DNA from: Drosophila persimilis
Lineage: Eukaryota; Arthropoda; Insecta; Diptera; Drosophilidae
Assembly: GCF_003286085.1 (NCBI RefSeq)
Contig: NW_020825294.1
Coordinates: 8,866,001 to 8,930,000 of the forward strand
DNA length: 64,000 bases
Direction of reading: 5' to 3'
The notes under the pieces were generated by a model. It did no database searches. It saw only the letters and a program-made list of their open reading frames with translations, and was not told where the DNA came from. Numbering within the stretch: position 1 is the stretch's first letter; every line of letters begins with the position of its first letter. Positions 15,101-26,475 of this stretch are shown here, piece by piece. The position numbers and the translations under genes are program-made.

Positions 15101-17843
15101 TCCGGGCCTGCATGATTGACTTTTGGCCATGGCTGTGGCTGCCATGGCTTTTGTCTGTGTGTCCTGTTCTGCATTCAATTTTATTGCAAATTGTTTGCAA
15201 CAGTGTTTGAGGCGTTGTTGTTTGGCCATGCAGAACATGTCGCAATGTTCGAGGCCCAGGGCACAGGGCACAAGAACTGCACTGGCCATAAAAAATGCTG
15301 CTGCAGTGCAGCCTGGCACCAGAGCCTACCGAGAAGGATATGGACACGCACACAAGGAGGCAATCGAGAGAGGGGAGGCAAGAGCAGTGTAAAGGCGGAA
15401 AAGTGAAAAAGTGTTTGCCCATCACGTTGTACGAGTATTCGAAATGTGAAATGTGAACGTAACAGCAGCGAGGGCTGCAAATAAAGTTCTTCTTCTGATC
15501 TGATGCAAGCAAACCTGCTGCAAGAAGCACTTCCTCCAAGATAGTTCCTCCAAGCTACTCTCAGACACTCAGCAGCCATAAAGTTCTTAAGCCTCTTAAA
15601 CTTGACTTTACTTGAACTTTCATTCAACTTTCATTGAATTGTACTGATACAGGATCGTTCTCTCTGTCTAATAGCGGAAACCCTTTCAAGACTAATTTAA
15701 TGGAGTTCATTAGATCCTTTTTGGTTTACCATTTATCATAATCAAAAACAACAAACACAAGGCGCATTGTTCCCCCATTCAGCGTGAGTATCTTTATTCA
15801 TTTCATGAATGGTTCAACCCAAATTCCCTAATCTGATGAGAGGCTCTCATTCAAAATTCAAATGACTTTTCAGCCCTCGATGCACACAGCCGCACTTTCA
15901 ATGGCACAGGCACAGATATAGATATTTTGCGCTCATTGAAACACACGACGGCATGCATGCATACATAAGCCAAAAACAATGCAGACACACTAACACTCTC
16001 ACAGAGGCACTCGCAGAGCCATGGCAAATTTACAGACAACCCGAAGCGCTCCTCCAAAGGCAGAGCGAGTGCCAGCGGCGAACAGAATGTTGTTTGGATT
16101 TATTGTTATGCGAAACTTGCCTCTAAATATATTTCTATACAAATATGCAAATATTTATGGTACATATGTTGCATTTGCATTTGTATTTGCATGTGTGTGA
16201 GACCCCTCGAGCATGCATCCGACCGCGTGTGTGTGTGTGCGTTGGCACGGCTGCGGCAATGCTTTACAATTAATTTGGCACACACGGCGTATGCTGAATA
16301 TTATTTGGTGCATCGTCGCTCGCGTCTCCGCAATCGAGTAAATCCGTGGCAATTGGCAATTATACAAATTTTCTTCATACACAATTGCCAGCGCAAGTGG
16401 AAAATAGACCAAGGAGTGCTGAGCCCCACCATTCTGTGGGATGGATGGGCAGCAGGAGGGGCATCCTGGCGCACGTTTCCGCTGTTGCCACGGCCACGGT
16501 GATTGATGGTTTGACCTCCTCCAATGATGCGACAAAGTGGCAGCTCTGTAAATGATTCAGCCAGAGAAGGGAAGGAGTTGAGTGGCGTGGAGATGGAAAT
16601 GGAAATGGATCTGGTGTCAGGTCAAAGGTCTACTGAACTTTAAATGTTTCAGCGACATTTACTTTTGTGCTTTAAGACATTTCATCAACCCATCAAAATA
16701 CCAAAATAATACCAATAACTATTATATTATCTATGATATTTATCATAAATACGTACATTGTTTGTGTATTCGAAGCTAAATACAATGTAGGTCCTAAAAT
16801 ACTTGAAATTACCCACAATTTCAAATCTACCTACACATGTGGTATAGTTCCACGAATATACATAGGTGCACATTGTAATTGAACTATTTTCTTCGATTTT
16901 CTCTATCTATAGCTAGTTAGCTGAGAATATGTTCTTTCTAAACTGATTCTATAATTGATTGATTTTCGGCCAGTGTACTTACCAAATTGTCATTTAGAAA
17001 GAGATATCAGCAACGGGAAGAAACTATCAGGAACCGCTTTCTTCCTCGCCTCCGACGATTGAGCTAATGGCAGCAGCGACAGACACAAGCATGTGGAAAC
17101 ACGAACAAACATGCGTAGTCCTGATGCATAGTGGGGGGGAAGGGGGGATGGGAAGTAGGGCCGGCAGGTGTCACAACAATGGCGCACGCTTTTCATGTAC
17201 ATATCAACCGATTCATCGCATTCCATTAGCACCATCCAAGTCTCCGTCGTACTCTACGAATCCCAAATATTATAACTTCAAACGATTCTCGGTTCGTTTA
17301 TTTATACAAAATTAGTTTACGCCCGACAACCAAGAACCACAACGGGCGAGGAGGGGCGGCGAGCAACAAATATCATTTGCAGACACTTAAAAAGCGCTTT
17401 TGTGCGGCTGGCGTGGTCCGTTTATTATTTCAATAATTCTAAATGTTTTGGCGGCTCTTTGACGCACAAGAGGAGAGCGGACCAGCCAACAACTGCAGCG
17501 TGCGAATCGAGCGTGGAAACTAAGCGAATTAAAATCATTCGCGTTTAACTGCATGCCCAGCGATTTGTTTAAGCGTTTTTTGAGTGTTTGCTGTGTGTGT
17601 GTGTGCGTTATTAATTGCAATTAATGTTCGGGCGTGGGTGCTATTGTTTTCTTTCAGTTTCCGACTGCGCGTAACGTTTCTTTTGAAAATTTGAGCGCCC
17701 TCTGGCGGATATCGAAGCAACAGCTGGTATTCGATAACAAAATTCAAACAATATATCGAGATATCACATCTCCATTAAACTTTATATTGGCAAATGTAAG
17801 CATTGTCTCTTAAATCTAAAGCTCAGAAACTTCCGAACTCACC
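6130..17843. other. Gene-poor DNA with low-complexity tracts
   Basis: No coding exon that I can support. Contents seen: a T-rich then GGAGGGCGAA-repeat stretch at 7090-7490, a TG run at 7575-7590, A-rich tracts at 7640-7740, a GGCAAC hexamer array at about 9317-9341, tandem TCGTTGG-type repeats at 9421-9462, further TG/CA runs near 11610, 14225, 16225 and 17597, and long AT-rich stretches at 11940-12520 and 16660-16980. Longer open frames (for example at 9095-9658 and 10514-11068) are low-complexity and contradict each other between strands. Enhancers or non-coding RNA could be present and would not be visible by eye. Confidence 0.5.
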
Positions 17844-19254
17844 CTAACAATTAAATACTTGGTAAGGAGTCAGATCCTCGATCTCCTCCCCCGCCAGTGC
17901 CTTGATCTGGCACTGATGCACGAACAGCCCTATTTGTCGCACTGCAGTCGACCGATCTTTCGGGCTGAGGCCGTCCAGCAGCATTTGAGCCTTGGCCAAC
18001 AGGCTCTTAATCGCGGGGGGACGTTGCTGCTCCTGTTGGAGCTGCGCCTGTAGCTCCCGTGACTGCTGAAGGACAGTCTCCATGTTGGATATGACATGGT
18101 CGAGCAGATTGCCAGATGTGGCGGCGGGCGTGTCATCCTCTGTGGCAATGCCCACGTCCTCAACAGTACTACTCTCCCTAGCCAGGTCGAAGCTCTCGTT
18201 GTAGGGTAAGAGCTCAACGCTCACATCCGGCGCCAAATGCTGAGAGGGGGCAGTCTCCGGGAGAATGAAATCGTAGGCAGTCGTTTGCTCCGGTTCTGGT
18301 GCAAACTCAATCTCGTCCGGATCATCGTAGGACAGCTCGAGATCGTTATCCTGCTCATCATTATCTGTGCTGTAGGGATAGTCGGCGCCCCAGATCTGCT
18401 CCCCATTCACAAAGCCGACGCTAGTCGTTTGCTTGTCGGGAACGCCAGTCTGATTGCTCGCCTTTGGTGGGCGTCCTCGCTTCTTCATATTCTCTATGAC
18501 CAGGGGAACTCCCTTACGAAAATGCTTGTCCAAGAAGAGCAGATCATTGAAATGCTTCCAGGTAATGGGCGTCGATTGATCAATCTGCTGGTTGCGATAC
18601 TCTCGCGCGAATCGTTCGCGCAACTTCTTCCAATGTTTGAAGCAGATCTCCTCTAAACGGAAAGATTATAAACTATATTAGTACCCATTCATATGCACAC
18701 GCGTCCAGCCACACACCCGACACATTCAACCTCTCCGAGATTTCCCGCCAAGCCTCATTCTTGGCAGACAGGTTCTTGGAAATGCGTATCTGGTCCTTGT
18801 CATACAGAACGGGATGCATTTTGACCAGCTCAATCAGCTCGCTTAGTATATCATCTTTGCAGTCTTCCTCTTCGGCCTTAGGATTTTTCTCATGTTCCTC
18901 ATACAATCTGTAGTTGCGTTTCCTCCTCACTTTGGGCTGAAATTTAATCCCCTCCAGACTCTCGTGCCTGACCAGGCCGTGCTTGTAGTGGTCTTTGAGG
19001 AACAGCAGGTGCGGAAACATGTCCCAGTAAGTAGGCACTTCAGGGTTTTCCTGGAATCGACGAAACTCCTTTCCAAAGCGGTCCCTAATGCTCTTCCAAC
19101 GTGTGATGCAGGCTCGCTCTGAGGCGCCAATCTTCTGGGATATGGTCTTCCATGCTGCGTCTTTCAGCGCTGCATTTTTCACGCTGCGTGCACTGTCCTT
19201 GTCGTACAGGATAGGGCAGTTCTTTATTAACTTAATTAGCTCGCTTTCATCCAT
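17844..19254 (-). CDS. Protein with two MADF domains, putative DNA-binding regulator
   Basis: Two exons, 19254-18717 and 18652-17844, separated by a 64-bp intron with GTGTGT donor and TTTAG acceptor; they join in phase to give about 448 residues. Residues 1 to about 95 form a MADF domain: an ELIKLIKNCPILYDK start, a central AAWKTISQKIG helix, W-K-S-I-R-D-R-F, then YWDMFPHLLFLKDH. A second MADF domain (about 138-230) spans the splice and repeats the pattern: ELIELVKMHPVLYDK, AWREISERL, HWKKLRERFARE, WKHFNDLLFLDKHF. The middle has a GRPPK AT-hook-like basic patch followed by an acidic region. A C-terminal leucine-rich segment (AKAQMLLDGLSPKDR onward) resembles a BESS interaction motif. MADF proteins (Adf-1, Dip3 and relatives) bind DNA through a Myb-like fold. 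The start is the first ATG, about 25 bases from a motif 1 element. I do not recognise the specific orthologue. Confidence 0.88.
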
Positions 19255-19275
19255 TTGTTGTTTTAATTTTTAATC

Positions 19276-19320
19276 TTAGCAGTGTGACCGCGAACTTATC
19301 GATAAAATATACCGTCCGAC
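19276..19320 (-). promoter_or_regulatory. Motif 1 / DRE / motif 6 promoter of the MADF gene
   Basis: Read on the minus strand, GGTATATTTT (motif 6) is followed by TATCGATAAG (DRE) and then GGTCACACTG at 19289-19280 (motif 1), 26 bases before the ATG at 19254. Motif 1, motif 6 and DRE are established elements of TATA-less housekeeping promoters in Drosophila. The same arrangement begins three other repeat copies in this window. Confidence 0.7.
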
Positions 19321-19960
19321 CCTCAGAAATATACCGAAACAGACCGCCTCATTTTCAAAATATACCGTAAATATACTGACGAATTCAAGTTCTATATTAC
19401 ATATTCCTCGCTTTTGATATTCCGACGAATATTACTAGCTATATAAAACATTTAGCCATGCCATCATAGTTTTATACGATTGATGAATCAATTTTCTATT
19501 TAACTGTTGTATTCTTAATACTTGCTTTTATGGCATTTTGGATAAAAAAAGGTTCTAGCGAAATAAGTCAAACAAAAAACAAGTAGCGAAATAGGTCAAT
19601 CAAAACAAACGAAAAAGGAAATTGCTCAATTTTGATATTGCATTGAATAATGCTGACTAACGAAATCTTTCAGCAATGACCACATTCACCCGATTCAAGT
19701 TCGGTTATCGATACTATCGACTGGTTACGAGTGGTGCGCGCCAAATCTAACTTTTTTGAATGTGAGCGACAAGGATTTAAGTGTTGTCAACCGGGCCATT
19801 ACCGATTCAACAAATACGACGATTCCCTCAACTTTGATCTTCCGTCGAATATCAGCTTTATGGAAGATTTAGCCAGGCAAACATAATTTTATACGATTGG
19901 TGAATCTATTTCCTACATGATTGGCCTATTCGAAATAAATGTTTCATTCATTTCATTTAA
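19280..19960 (-). repeat. Dispersed promoter-bearing repeat, copy 1 (inverted, two subunits)
   Basis: On the minus strand this copy ends with motif 6 elements, DRE and motif 1. Behind them are blocks shared with the copies at 20.9, 29.5 and 51.5 kb: a CGGAATATC-like block, a TAGCTAGTAATATT-like block, a GGGCATGGC/TTTAGCC block and an AAGCAAGTATTAA block. A second diverged subunit with the same order follows at about 19840-19960 (CTTCCGTCGAATATC, GATTTAGCCA, TTTTATACGATTGGTGAATC). Divergence between subunits is substantial, which suggests age. Confidence 0.65.
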
Positions 19961-20003
19961 TAATCTTAAGTCTTAATAAGACTTATTAATAATAATAAAT
20001 ATA

Positions 20004-20404
20004 CTAATCACTAATATCACTATCGTCACTAACGATGTCGCTGGGATTTTTTAACAGCTTTTCAATCTTCGGTTCAGAGCAATGGACAGGACTTTTGTGT
20101 GTTTTTAATAAATTAAAAAGAACCTCATAATTTTTTAAGAGGACAAATTCATTATCGATTCCCTGCGGATCTTTAATAAGTTGAGGAAATCTTTTATACA
20201 GGTCATGCATGATAATTGGCCTTTGACTATGTCTTCAGGGTTTAGGAAGGAGAGAAGTTTAAAAACCTTCTCGTTAAAAGGCAACCTTTTCATTAATTGT
20301 ATACTCAACTCGATCAAAAATGACTGTGCTCTTTTGAAAAATGCATATTTTTCATTTCTTTCTAATTTTGACATTTCTAGGCTTACATTAATGCCCAAAT
20401 TCAT
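20004..20404 (-). pseudogene. Broken transposase-like fragment
   Basis: Two overlapping minus-strand open frames look like pieces of one protein separated by a frameshift near 20140-20210. The upstream piece (from about 20404) has an amphipathic helical region with an F-x-K-R-A-Q-S-F-L-I-E-L core, then KRLPFNEKVFKLLSFLNP. The downstream piece continues with DLYKRFPQLI and ends in an acidic DSDISD tail. The RLPFN...LSFLNP...FP layout resembles the C-terminal part of hAT-like domesticated or transposon proteins, from memory of the family only. AT-rich codon use differs from neighbouring fly genes. No upstream catalytic region remains. It could also be a fragment of a non-transposon gene. Confidence 0.45.
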
Positions 20405-20462
20405 TTTGTGGAATTCTACGAAATTAACATTGCTGCTTGGATCTAGTAAATTTAAGCACTAA

Positions 20463-20500
20463 CCATACAGTATATATACTGTATATACTGTATTTCTTAT
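20463..20500. repeat. AT-rich palindrome
   Basis: TACAGTATATATACTGTA is an 18-base perfect palindrome, and a further TATACTGTAT follows immediately. It lies inside the decayed element between the transposase-like fragment and the right repeat. This could be a cruciform-prone point where internal sequence was deleted or simply AT-rich drift. Confidence 0.5.
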
Positions 20501-20689
20501 ATATCAGCTTAATATTAACTTATAAATTTCAGACATATTTTCATATATTATGTGTGTCACAGCTTTGCTAGATTGAAAAATTATATTAAATCTATTTATT
20601 ATAGGCAAAATATAGTATAGAAAGTAGAAATATAATTTGACTGAAACTCTTTTTAAATTTGAGAGAGTGTATTCTGCAGATAAATTTTT

Positions 20690-21106
20690 ACCATCTTAAA
20701 TACACCGAAAAATTGCCTAATATACCGAAAAATAAATATTTTTTGAGGTCGAAATTGAACCGATGGTATATTTACTGTAAATCGGTATATAATGGTACAT
20801 TTTGTCAATTTCATCAATCTATTAAATTTCATTTTCAACGGTATATAGAAATCCAATAAAAGCAAGTGTTTAAAATGAACCAGTCAATTAGAAAATAAGT
20901 TCATTAATCGGATAAAATTATGTGGGCATGGCTAAATATTCTATCTAGCTAGTAATATTTTACGGAATATCAGAATCGGAATATGTAAAATTGAATAAAA
21001 TCGGAATAAAATCAGTATATTTACCGTATATTTTGAAAATGAGACTGCATATTTCGGTATGTTTCTCACGGTCAGGCCGTATATTTTAATGATAAGGGTC
21101 ACACTA
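20690..21106 (+). repeat. Dispersed promoter-bearing repeat, copy 2, beside Arpc2
   Basis: From about 20850 the order matches the other copies: AATCCAATAAAAGCAAGTGT, GGATAAAATTATGTGGGCAT, CTATCTAGCTAGTAATATT, ACGGAATATCAGAATCG. Then several GTATATTT elements, a TTTCGGTAT and a final GGTCACACTA at 21097-21106. The piece at 20690-20800 has further GGTATAT elements and their inverse (AATATACCG), suggesting rearrangement. The repeat ends about 510 bases before the Arpc2 ATG and probably contains or abuts its transcription start. Confidence 0.65.
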
Positions 21107-21239
21107 AATATCACCTACAAGACAAGACTTTATACCCACGTTTTGTCTTAAATTAAAGGTATTAACGCTCAAAACCCATTCCATAAAGCAAGAAAATCGT
21201 GTTGAACTGAACTCTTTTTTTATCGGGTGAAACAGAAAA

Positions 21240-21480
21240 AGAGCACACATTTTTTGCAAGTGTCAGAGCTTTGCGGCTTTGTGTGTGTTGGAATTTTGTA
21301 GTGTGCGTGTGTGTGTGTGTGTGTGTGAGACGACCAAAAAAGCCGACATCAGCGCCCATTTTTTGTTGTTGATTCATTAAATACGCTGCGCACACACACA
21401 CACTGCTCACACGCGGAATGTGCCTGTGTTGGTGAGTTGGAGCAGCGCCCCACACACAGCGCGCCTCTGGCAGAGAAAGA
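21240..21480. repeat. GT/CA dinucleotide runs in the Arpc2 leader region
   Basis: A GTGTGCGTGTGTGTGTGTGTG run lies at about 21301-21327 and a CACACACAC run at about 21393-21402. They sit in the roughly 500 bases between the motif 1 element and the Arpc2 ATG, so they are probably in the 5' leader or just downstream of the start site. No conserved open frame is seen. Confidence 0.6.
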
Positions 21481-21617
21481 AACAGTTACCGCACGAAGAA
21501 CCACCGCATTCGCAGCTCCGTGAGCGGCGAAAGAAGTCGACGTCATAAAATTTGTCATCGCCTTGCATTAGAGCAACCTAATTCTGCAAAAATATCATCT
21601 ATAGGCCGCCGCTCATC

Positions 21618-24600
21618 ATGATCTTGCTGGAAATCAATAATCGGATTATAGAGGAGACACTCCTTGTCAAATACCGCAACGCCCAGGCCGGGTAAGTGTT
21701 CCACATAACTGTAAGGCAGTAATGTGACCTTATTGCTCCACCATTTTGGTTTATCTATGTATGTACTTCCTCTCCTCCTGCACTCCCTACCGCGTGTTAT
21801 CAGCTTCGATTTCTTTATCAGTCCGTACGTATACTCTAGCTCTAGCTCGGAGTAAAAGTTCGGGTGTAGTTCCATCGCTGGTACACTCATCCACTCGTCA
21901 AGCGAGCGCTCTCCCTATATGTACAATCCAACATACTTACTTGCCACTGATACAGCCCCTGCCCGATCCCCTCTTCCTATCCATGCAACCCATTTGTTAA
22001 TTCATTACAGCTTGTTTATCGAATCATTTGTGCATCATCTGCGTCCATGCGTCGACCCAGCTGGACATGACTCATCGCCAGTCGGAAAAAATATAACGAA
22101 TCTCGTTGAAACCACGCTTGAAACCCCAATAAAATCATGTTCCAAAAAGTGGGGAAGGGCGTCAAATTTTGTAAAGCTCATTAGGGCTTCTTAGATCCGT
22201 GTATCTATTTGCATATTTGGGTTCGAGCCCGACTGCAGTGCAAAAATCCTATTCAAGGAAGAGCTTTTGAAGACCAACGACGTGCCGCACGCTGATTTGA
22301 GCAGTAACCAAGCATCACCCGCCAGCTAGTAGTACACATAGTCCTAGATCTTAAATAACCCCTCATAATATAGCAGACGACTTGTGTTCGTGTACAATAG
22401 CCGTTAGAATGTTTACAGTATCGTATTCCTGGAGCTAAAGTGGCATATTTCTGAACAAACCTTCAGATTTGTGTCTCAAATACTCCGATAGTAACCAGAT
22501 AGACGAACGGCATCCTGAATAATCCCTCATATTATAACAGATGACTTGTGTTCGTGTACAATAGCCCTTAAGCTGTTATGCAGTATTGTTTTCCTGGAGC
22601 CAAAGTGGCATATTTCTGAACAAACCTTCAGATTTATGTCTCAAATACTCCAATAATAACATGATAGACGAACGGCATCCTGAATAATCCCTCATATTAT
22701 AACAGACGACTTGTGTTCGTGTACAATAGGCCTTAAACTGTTTACAGTATTGTTTTCCTGGGGCCAAAGTGGCATATTTCTGAACCAAACTTCAGATTTG
22801 TGTCTCAAATACTCCAATAAAAACTAGATAGACGAACGGCATCCTGAATAATCCCTCATATTATAACAGACGACTTGTGTTCGTGTACAATAGACCTTTA
22901 ACTGTTATACAGTATTGTTTTCCTGGAGCTAAAGTGGCATATTTCTGAACAAACCTTCAGATTTGTGTCTCAAATACTCCAATAAAAACTAGATAGACGA
23001 ACGGCATCCTGAATAATCCCTCATATTATAACAGACGACTTGTGTTCGTGTACAATAGACCTTTGACTGTTATACAGTATCGTATTCCTGGAGCTAAAGT
23101 GGCATATTTCTGAACAAACCTTCAGATTTGTGTCTCAAATACTCCAATAAAAACTAGATAGACGAACGGCATCCTGAATAATCCCTCGTATTATAACAGA
23201 CGACTTGTGTTCGTGTACAATAGGCCTTTAACTGTTATACAGTATTGTCTTCCTGGAGCCAAAGTGGCATATTTCTGAACCAACCTTCAGATTTGTGTCT
23301 CAAATACTCCGATAATAACACGATAGACGAACGGCATCCTGAATAATCCCTCATATTATAACAGACGACTTGTGTTCGTGTACAATAACCTTTAGGATCG
23401 TTTTCCTGGAAAGTGGCATATGAATTTCGGAAAATACCTTGGTGTCCTTCATACTCTAAATAGTAGTATTTTATTAAAGATTTTCGTATAAAAAAAAAAC
23501 CAATTGAGTTTAGTCGGAGCTATAATGTGACATACTTTAGATGTTCCTAACTTGTGAATTCTCCGCAAATAGATGTGAATTGCATACATTCTGTATAATT
23601 AGTTTTCAAACAAAAACAGATTAATGGAAATCTATTTATATACATCTGTATGTACAAATGTGTGTACTATTTTGCCGATAAGGTACTGCGGTGTGTGGTA
23701 GTAATGACTAATACTTATAAGTAGTCGAACTGAATGTTATCTTTGAAATTCTTCTTGCAGACTGAAGCCAGAATCGATAGACATACGAATAGCTGACTTC
23801 GATGGCGTACTCTATCACATTTCAAATGTGAATAACGATAAAACAAAAGTGAGGGTAAGTATTCCTGCGAATTCGGTTCAGAGCGAACTCTCTTGATCGT
23901 TGGTTTCCTCCGCTAAAATAGATCAGCATATCGCTAAAGTTCTACAAACAGCTGCAAGAGCATGGGGCTGACGAGCTGCTGAAGCGTGAATATGGCAGTC
24001 TGCTAACTGACACAGAAGAAGGTTTGTGCACGCAACCGAGCTGTAGTTCTTTGTTTCTACTGTTAATTAATTGCTTTGCGTTTGGTAGGCTACAACGTTT
24101 CTGTACTTATAAATCTGGAAGAAATCCCCGAGGACTGGGAGCAAATTGCAAAGAGAATTGGACTGCTGAAGCGCAACTGTTTTGCCTCCGTCTTTGAAAA
24201 GTATTTCGACTACCAGGAGCAAGGAGAAGAAGGACAAAAGCGTGCCGTAATTAACTACCGCAACGATGAGACTTTGTAAGACCAATTAGAAACCCGAAGA
24301 ACCTGTTGACCAACTACTTTCATCCATAGGTACGTGGAAGCCAAGCCAGATCGTGTCACCGTTGTTTTCAGCACTATCTTCCGTGATGAGGACGACGTCG
24401 TAATTGGCAAAGTATTTATGCAGGAATTGAGAGAAGGGCGACGTGCTTCTCACACAGCCCCACAAGTGCTCTTTACGCACCGAGAACCGCCCCTGGAATT
24501 GGCCAACACGGATGCCAGAGTAGGCGACAACATTGGCTATGTCACATTTGGTAGGTTAAGCCCTTGCGTCCAATCATTTGTTGCGGTTTTATCTTGTAGC

Positions 24601-26475
24601 CTTGTCGGTGATCACAGCATTTTGCAGAATCAATATTCTTATAACAGCTTATATTTTTCGAATCAACTTTTGGAGCCAAAGTGGCATATTTCTGAACAAA
24701 CCTTCAGATTTATGTCTCAAATACTCCAATAATAACATGATAGACGAACGGCATCCTGAATAATCCCTCATATTATAACAGACGACTTGTGTTCGTGTAC
24801 AATAGGCCTTAAACTGTTTACAGTATTGTTTTCCTGGAGCCAAAGTGGCATATTTCTGAACAAACCTTCAGATTTGTGTCTCAAATACTCCAATAAAAAC
24901 TAGATAGACGAACGGCATCCTGAATAATCCCTCGTATTATAACAGACGACTTGTGTTCGTGTACAATAGACCTTTAAGTGTTATACAATATTGTTTTCCT
25001 GGAGCCAAAGTGGCATATTTCTGAACAAACCTTCAGATTTGTGTCTCAAATACTCCAATAATAACACGATAGACGAACGGCATCCTGAATAATCCCTCGT
25101 ATTATAACAGACGACTTGTGTTCGTGTACAATAGACCTTTAACTGTTATATAATATTGTTTTCCTGGAGCTAAAGTGGCATATTTCTGAACAAACCTTTA
25201 GATTTGTGTCTCAAATACTCCAATAATAACTAGATAGACGAACGGCATCCTGAATAATCCCTCGTATTATAACAGACGACTTGTGTTCGTGTACAATAGA
25301 CCTTTAACTGTTATATAATATTGTTTTCCTGGAGCTAAAGTGGCATATTTCTGAACAAACCTTCAGATTTGTGTCTCAAATACTCCAATAAAAACTAGAT
25401 AGACGAACGGCATCCTGAATATTCCCTCGTATTATAACAGACGACTTGTGTTCGTGTACAATAGACCTTTAACTGTTATATAATATTGTTTTCCTGGAGC
25501 TAAAGTGGCATATTTCTGAACAAACCTTCAGATTCGTGTCTCAAACACTCCGATAGTAACCAGATAGACGAACGGCATCCTGAATAATCCCTCATATTAT
25601 AACAGACGACTTGTGTTCGTGTACAATAGCCCTTAAGCTGTTATGCAGTATTGTTTCCCTGGAGCCAAAGTGGCATATTTCTGAACAAACCTTCAGATTT
25701 GTGTCTCAAATACTCCAATAAAAACTAGATAGACGAACGGCATCCTGAATAATCCCTCGTATTATAACAGACGACTTGTGTTCGTGTACAATAGACCTTT
25801 AACTGTTATATAATATTGTTTTCCTGGAGCTAAAGTGGCATATTTCTGAACAAACCTTCAGATTTGTGTCTCAAATACTCCGATAGTAACCAGATAGACG
25901 AACGGCATCCTGAATAATCCCTCGTATTATAACAGACGACTTGTGTTCGTGTACAATAGCCCTTAGACTGTGAAACAGTCAAAGTGGCATATTAAGAGTG
26001 CTATATTTTGAGAAATTCAATTGATCTGCCTGTCAAATGCTGATGAAACTGTTTTTAAGGACGAATGCAATTCCGAAAAATCCACTTATCCGTTACTCTT
26101 GTTTTTTTTACTTTTTACATAACAGTGCTCTTCCCTCGGCATACCAACAAAGAAACGAGGGACAATACCATCAATCTAATCCACATGTTCCGAGATTATT
26201 TGCATTACCACATCAAGGTGCGTATGATCTGAATTGGCGAGAACTTACCTAGTATTAACCGTGTTATTTATAACAGTGTTCAAAGGCATACATTCATTCC
26301 CGCATGCGCGCAAAAACCTCGGACTTCCTCAAGGTGCTAAATCGTGCCAGGCCTGAGCCCAAGAATACGGAGAAGAAAACCATAACGTGAGTGTTGACAG
26401 GGCCAAGGTCTTCTGCGGCTGTACTAATTTTATTCTTTCCTTTGCAGGGGGAGAACATTTAAACGCATGGAATGA
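21618..26475 (+). CDS. Arpc2: Arp2/3 complex subunit 2 (ARPC2, p34)
   Basis: Eight exons: 21618-21691, 23761-23854, 23922-24021, 24089-24275, 24330-24550, 26126-26217, 26277-26386, 26448-26475. All joins are in phase and give 301 residues, the usual length for this family. The protein starts [15 protein letters not shown] and runs through the two ferredoxin-like halves; [12 protein letters not shown] and [22 protein letters not shown] are highly characteristic. ARPC2 with ARPC4 forms the structural core of the Arp2/3 complex, which nucleates branched actin filaments in the cytoplasm and contacts the mother filament. Introns 2, 3, 4, 6 and 7 are short. Introns 1 (2.07 kb) and 5 (1.58 kb) are long because each contains an array of the same 165-bp satellite. 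The start is the first ATG matching the conserved N-terminus. A motif 1 element lies upstream at 21097. Confidence 0.96.
22355..23420 (+). repeat. 165-bp satellite array in Arpc2 intron 1
   Basis: The landmark CTTGTGTTCGTGTACAATA recurs at 22381, 22555, 22710, 22874, 23039, 23204 and 23369. Spacings are 174, 155, 164, 165, 165 and 165, so the unit is 165 bp with the first copies more irregular. About seven copies are present. Each also carries TCCTGGAGCNAAAGTGGCATATTTCTGAAC and ACGAACGGCATCCTGAATAA segments (conserved positions only). The last copy decays after AAAGTGGCATATGAATTTCGG. The array lies wholly inside an intron and does not disturb the splice sites. Confidence 0.92.
24662..25995 (+). 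repeat. 165-bp satellite array in Arpc2 intron 5
   Basis: Same unit and same orientation as the intron 1 array. The landmark CTTGTGTTCGTGTACAATA is at 24786, 24950, 25115, 25280, 25445, 25610, 25775 and 25940, almost exactly 165 bases apart. About eight copies are present. Internal copies are very similar to each other and mix the same sub-variants seen in intron 1 (for example GTTATACAGTATT and GTTATATAATATT). This points to recent homogenisation by unequal crossing over or gene conversion. It begins about 110 bases after the exon 5 donor and ends about 130 bases before exon 6. Confidence 0.93.

Larger units (their letters stand above)
19280..21106. mobile_element. Candidate decayed DNA transposon with long inverted ends
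   Basis: The left end reads CAGTGTGACC at 19280 and the right end GGTCACACTA at 21097-21106, so the outermost bases are inverted copies. Behind each lies a longer inverted similarity. The left copy (19280 to about 19960, minus orientation) holds two diverged subunits. The right copy (about 20850-21106, plus orientation) holds at least one. Between them, on the minus strand, is a broken open frame resembling the end of a transposase-like protein. The eight bases outside each end (AATCTTAG and AATATCAC) agree at only 5 of 8 positions, so a target-site duplication is not convincing. The ends might instead be motif 1 sites of two neighbouring promoters lying back to back. What is seen is the inverted repeat structure; transposon origin is inference. 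Confidence 0.5.

Noticed and set aside
21555..21890. A 111-residue minus-strand open frame opposite Arpc2 exon 1
   Set aside because: It overlaps the conserved first coding exon of Arpc2 and its splice donor and shows no domain; best explained as the complement of the real gene.
22222..22240. GGGTTCGAGCCCGACT resembling a tRNA T-arm (B box)
   Set aside because: No matching A box, acceptor stem or downstream T run in the right positions, and it lies within Arpc2 intron 1.
22355..25995. CRISPR-like regular spacing of the repeats in Arpc2 introns
   Set aside because: The whole 165-bp unit is conserved, with no unique spacers, and the host is an animal; it is a tandem satellite.
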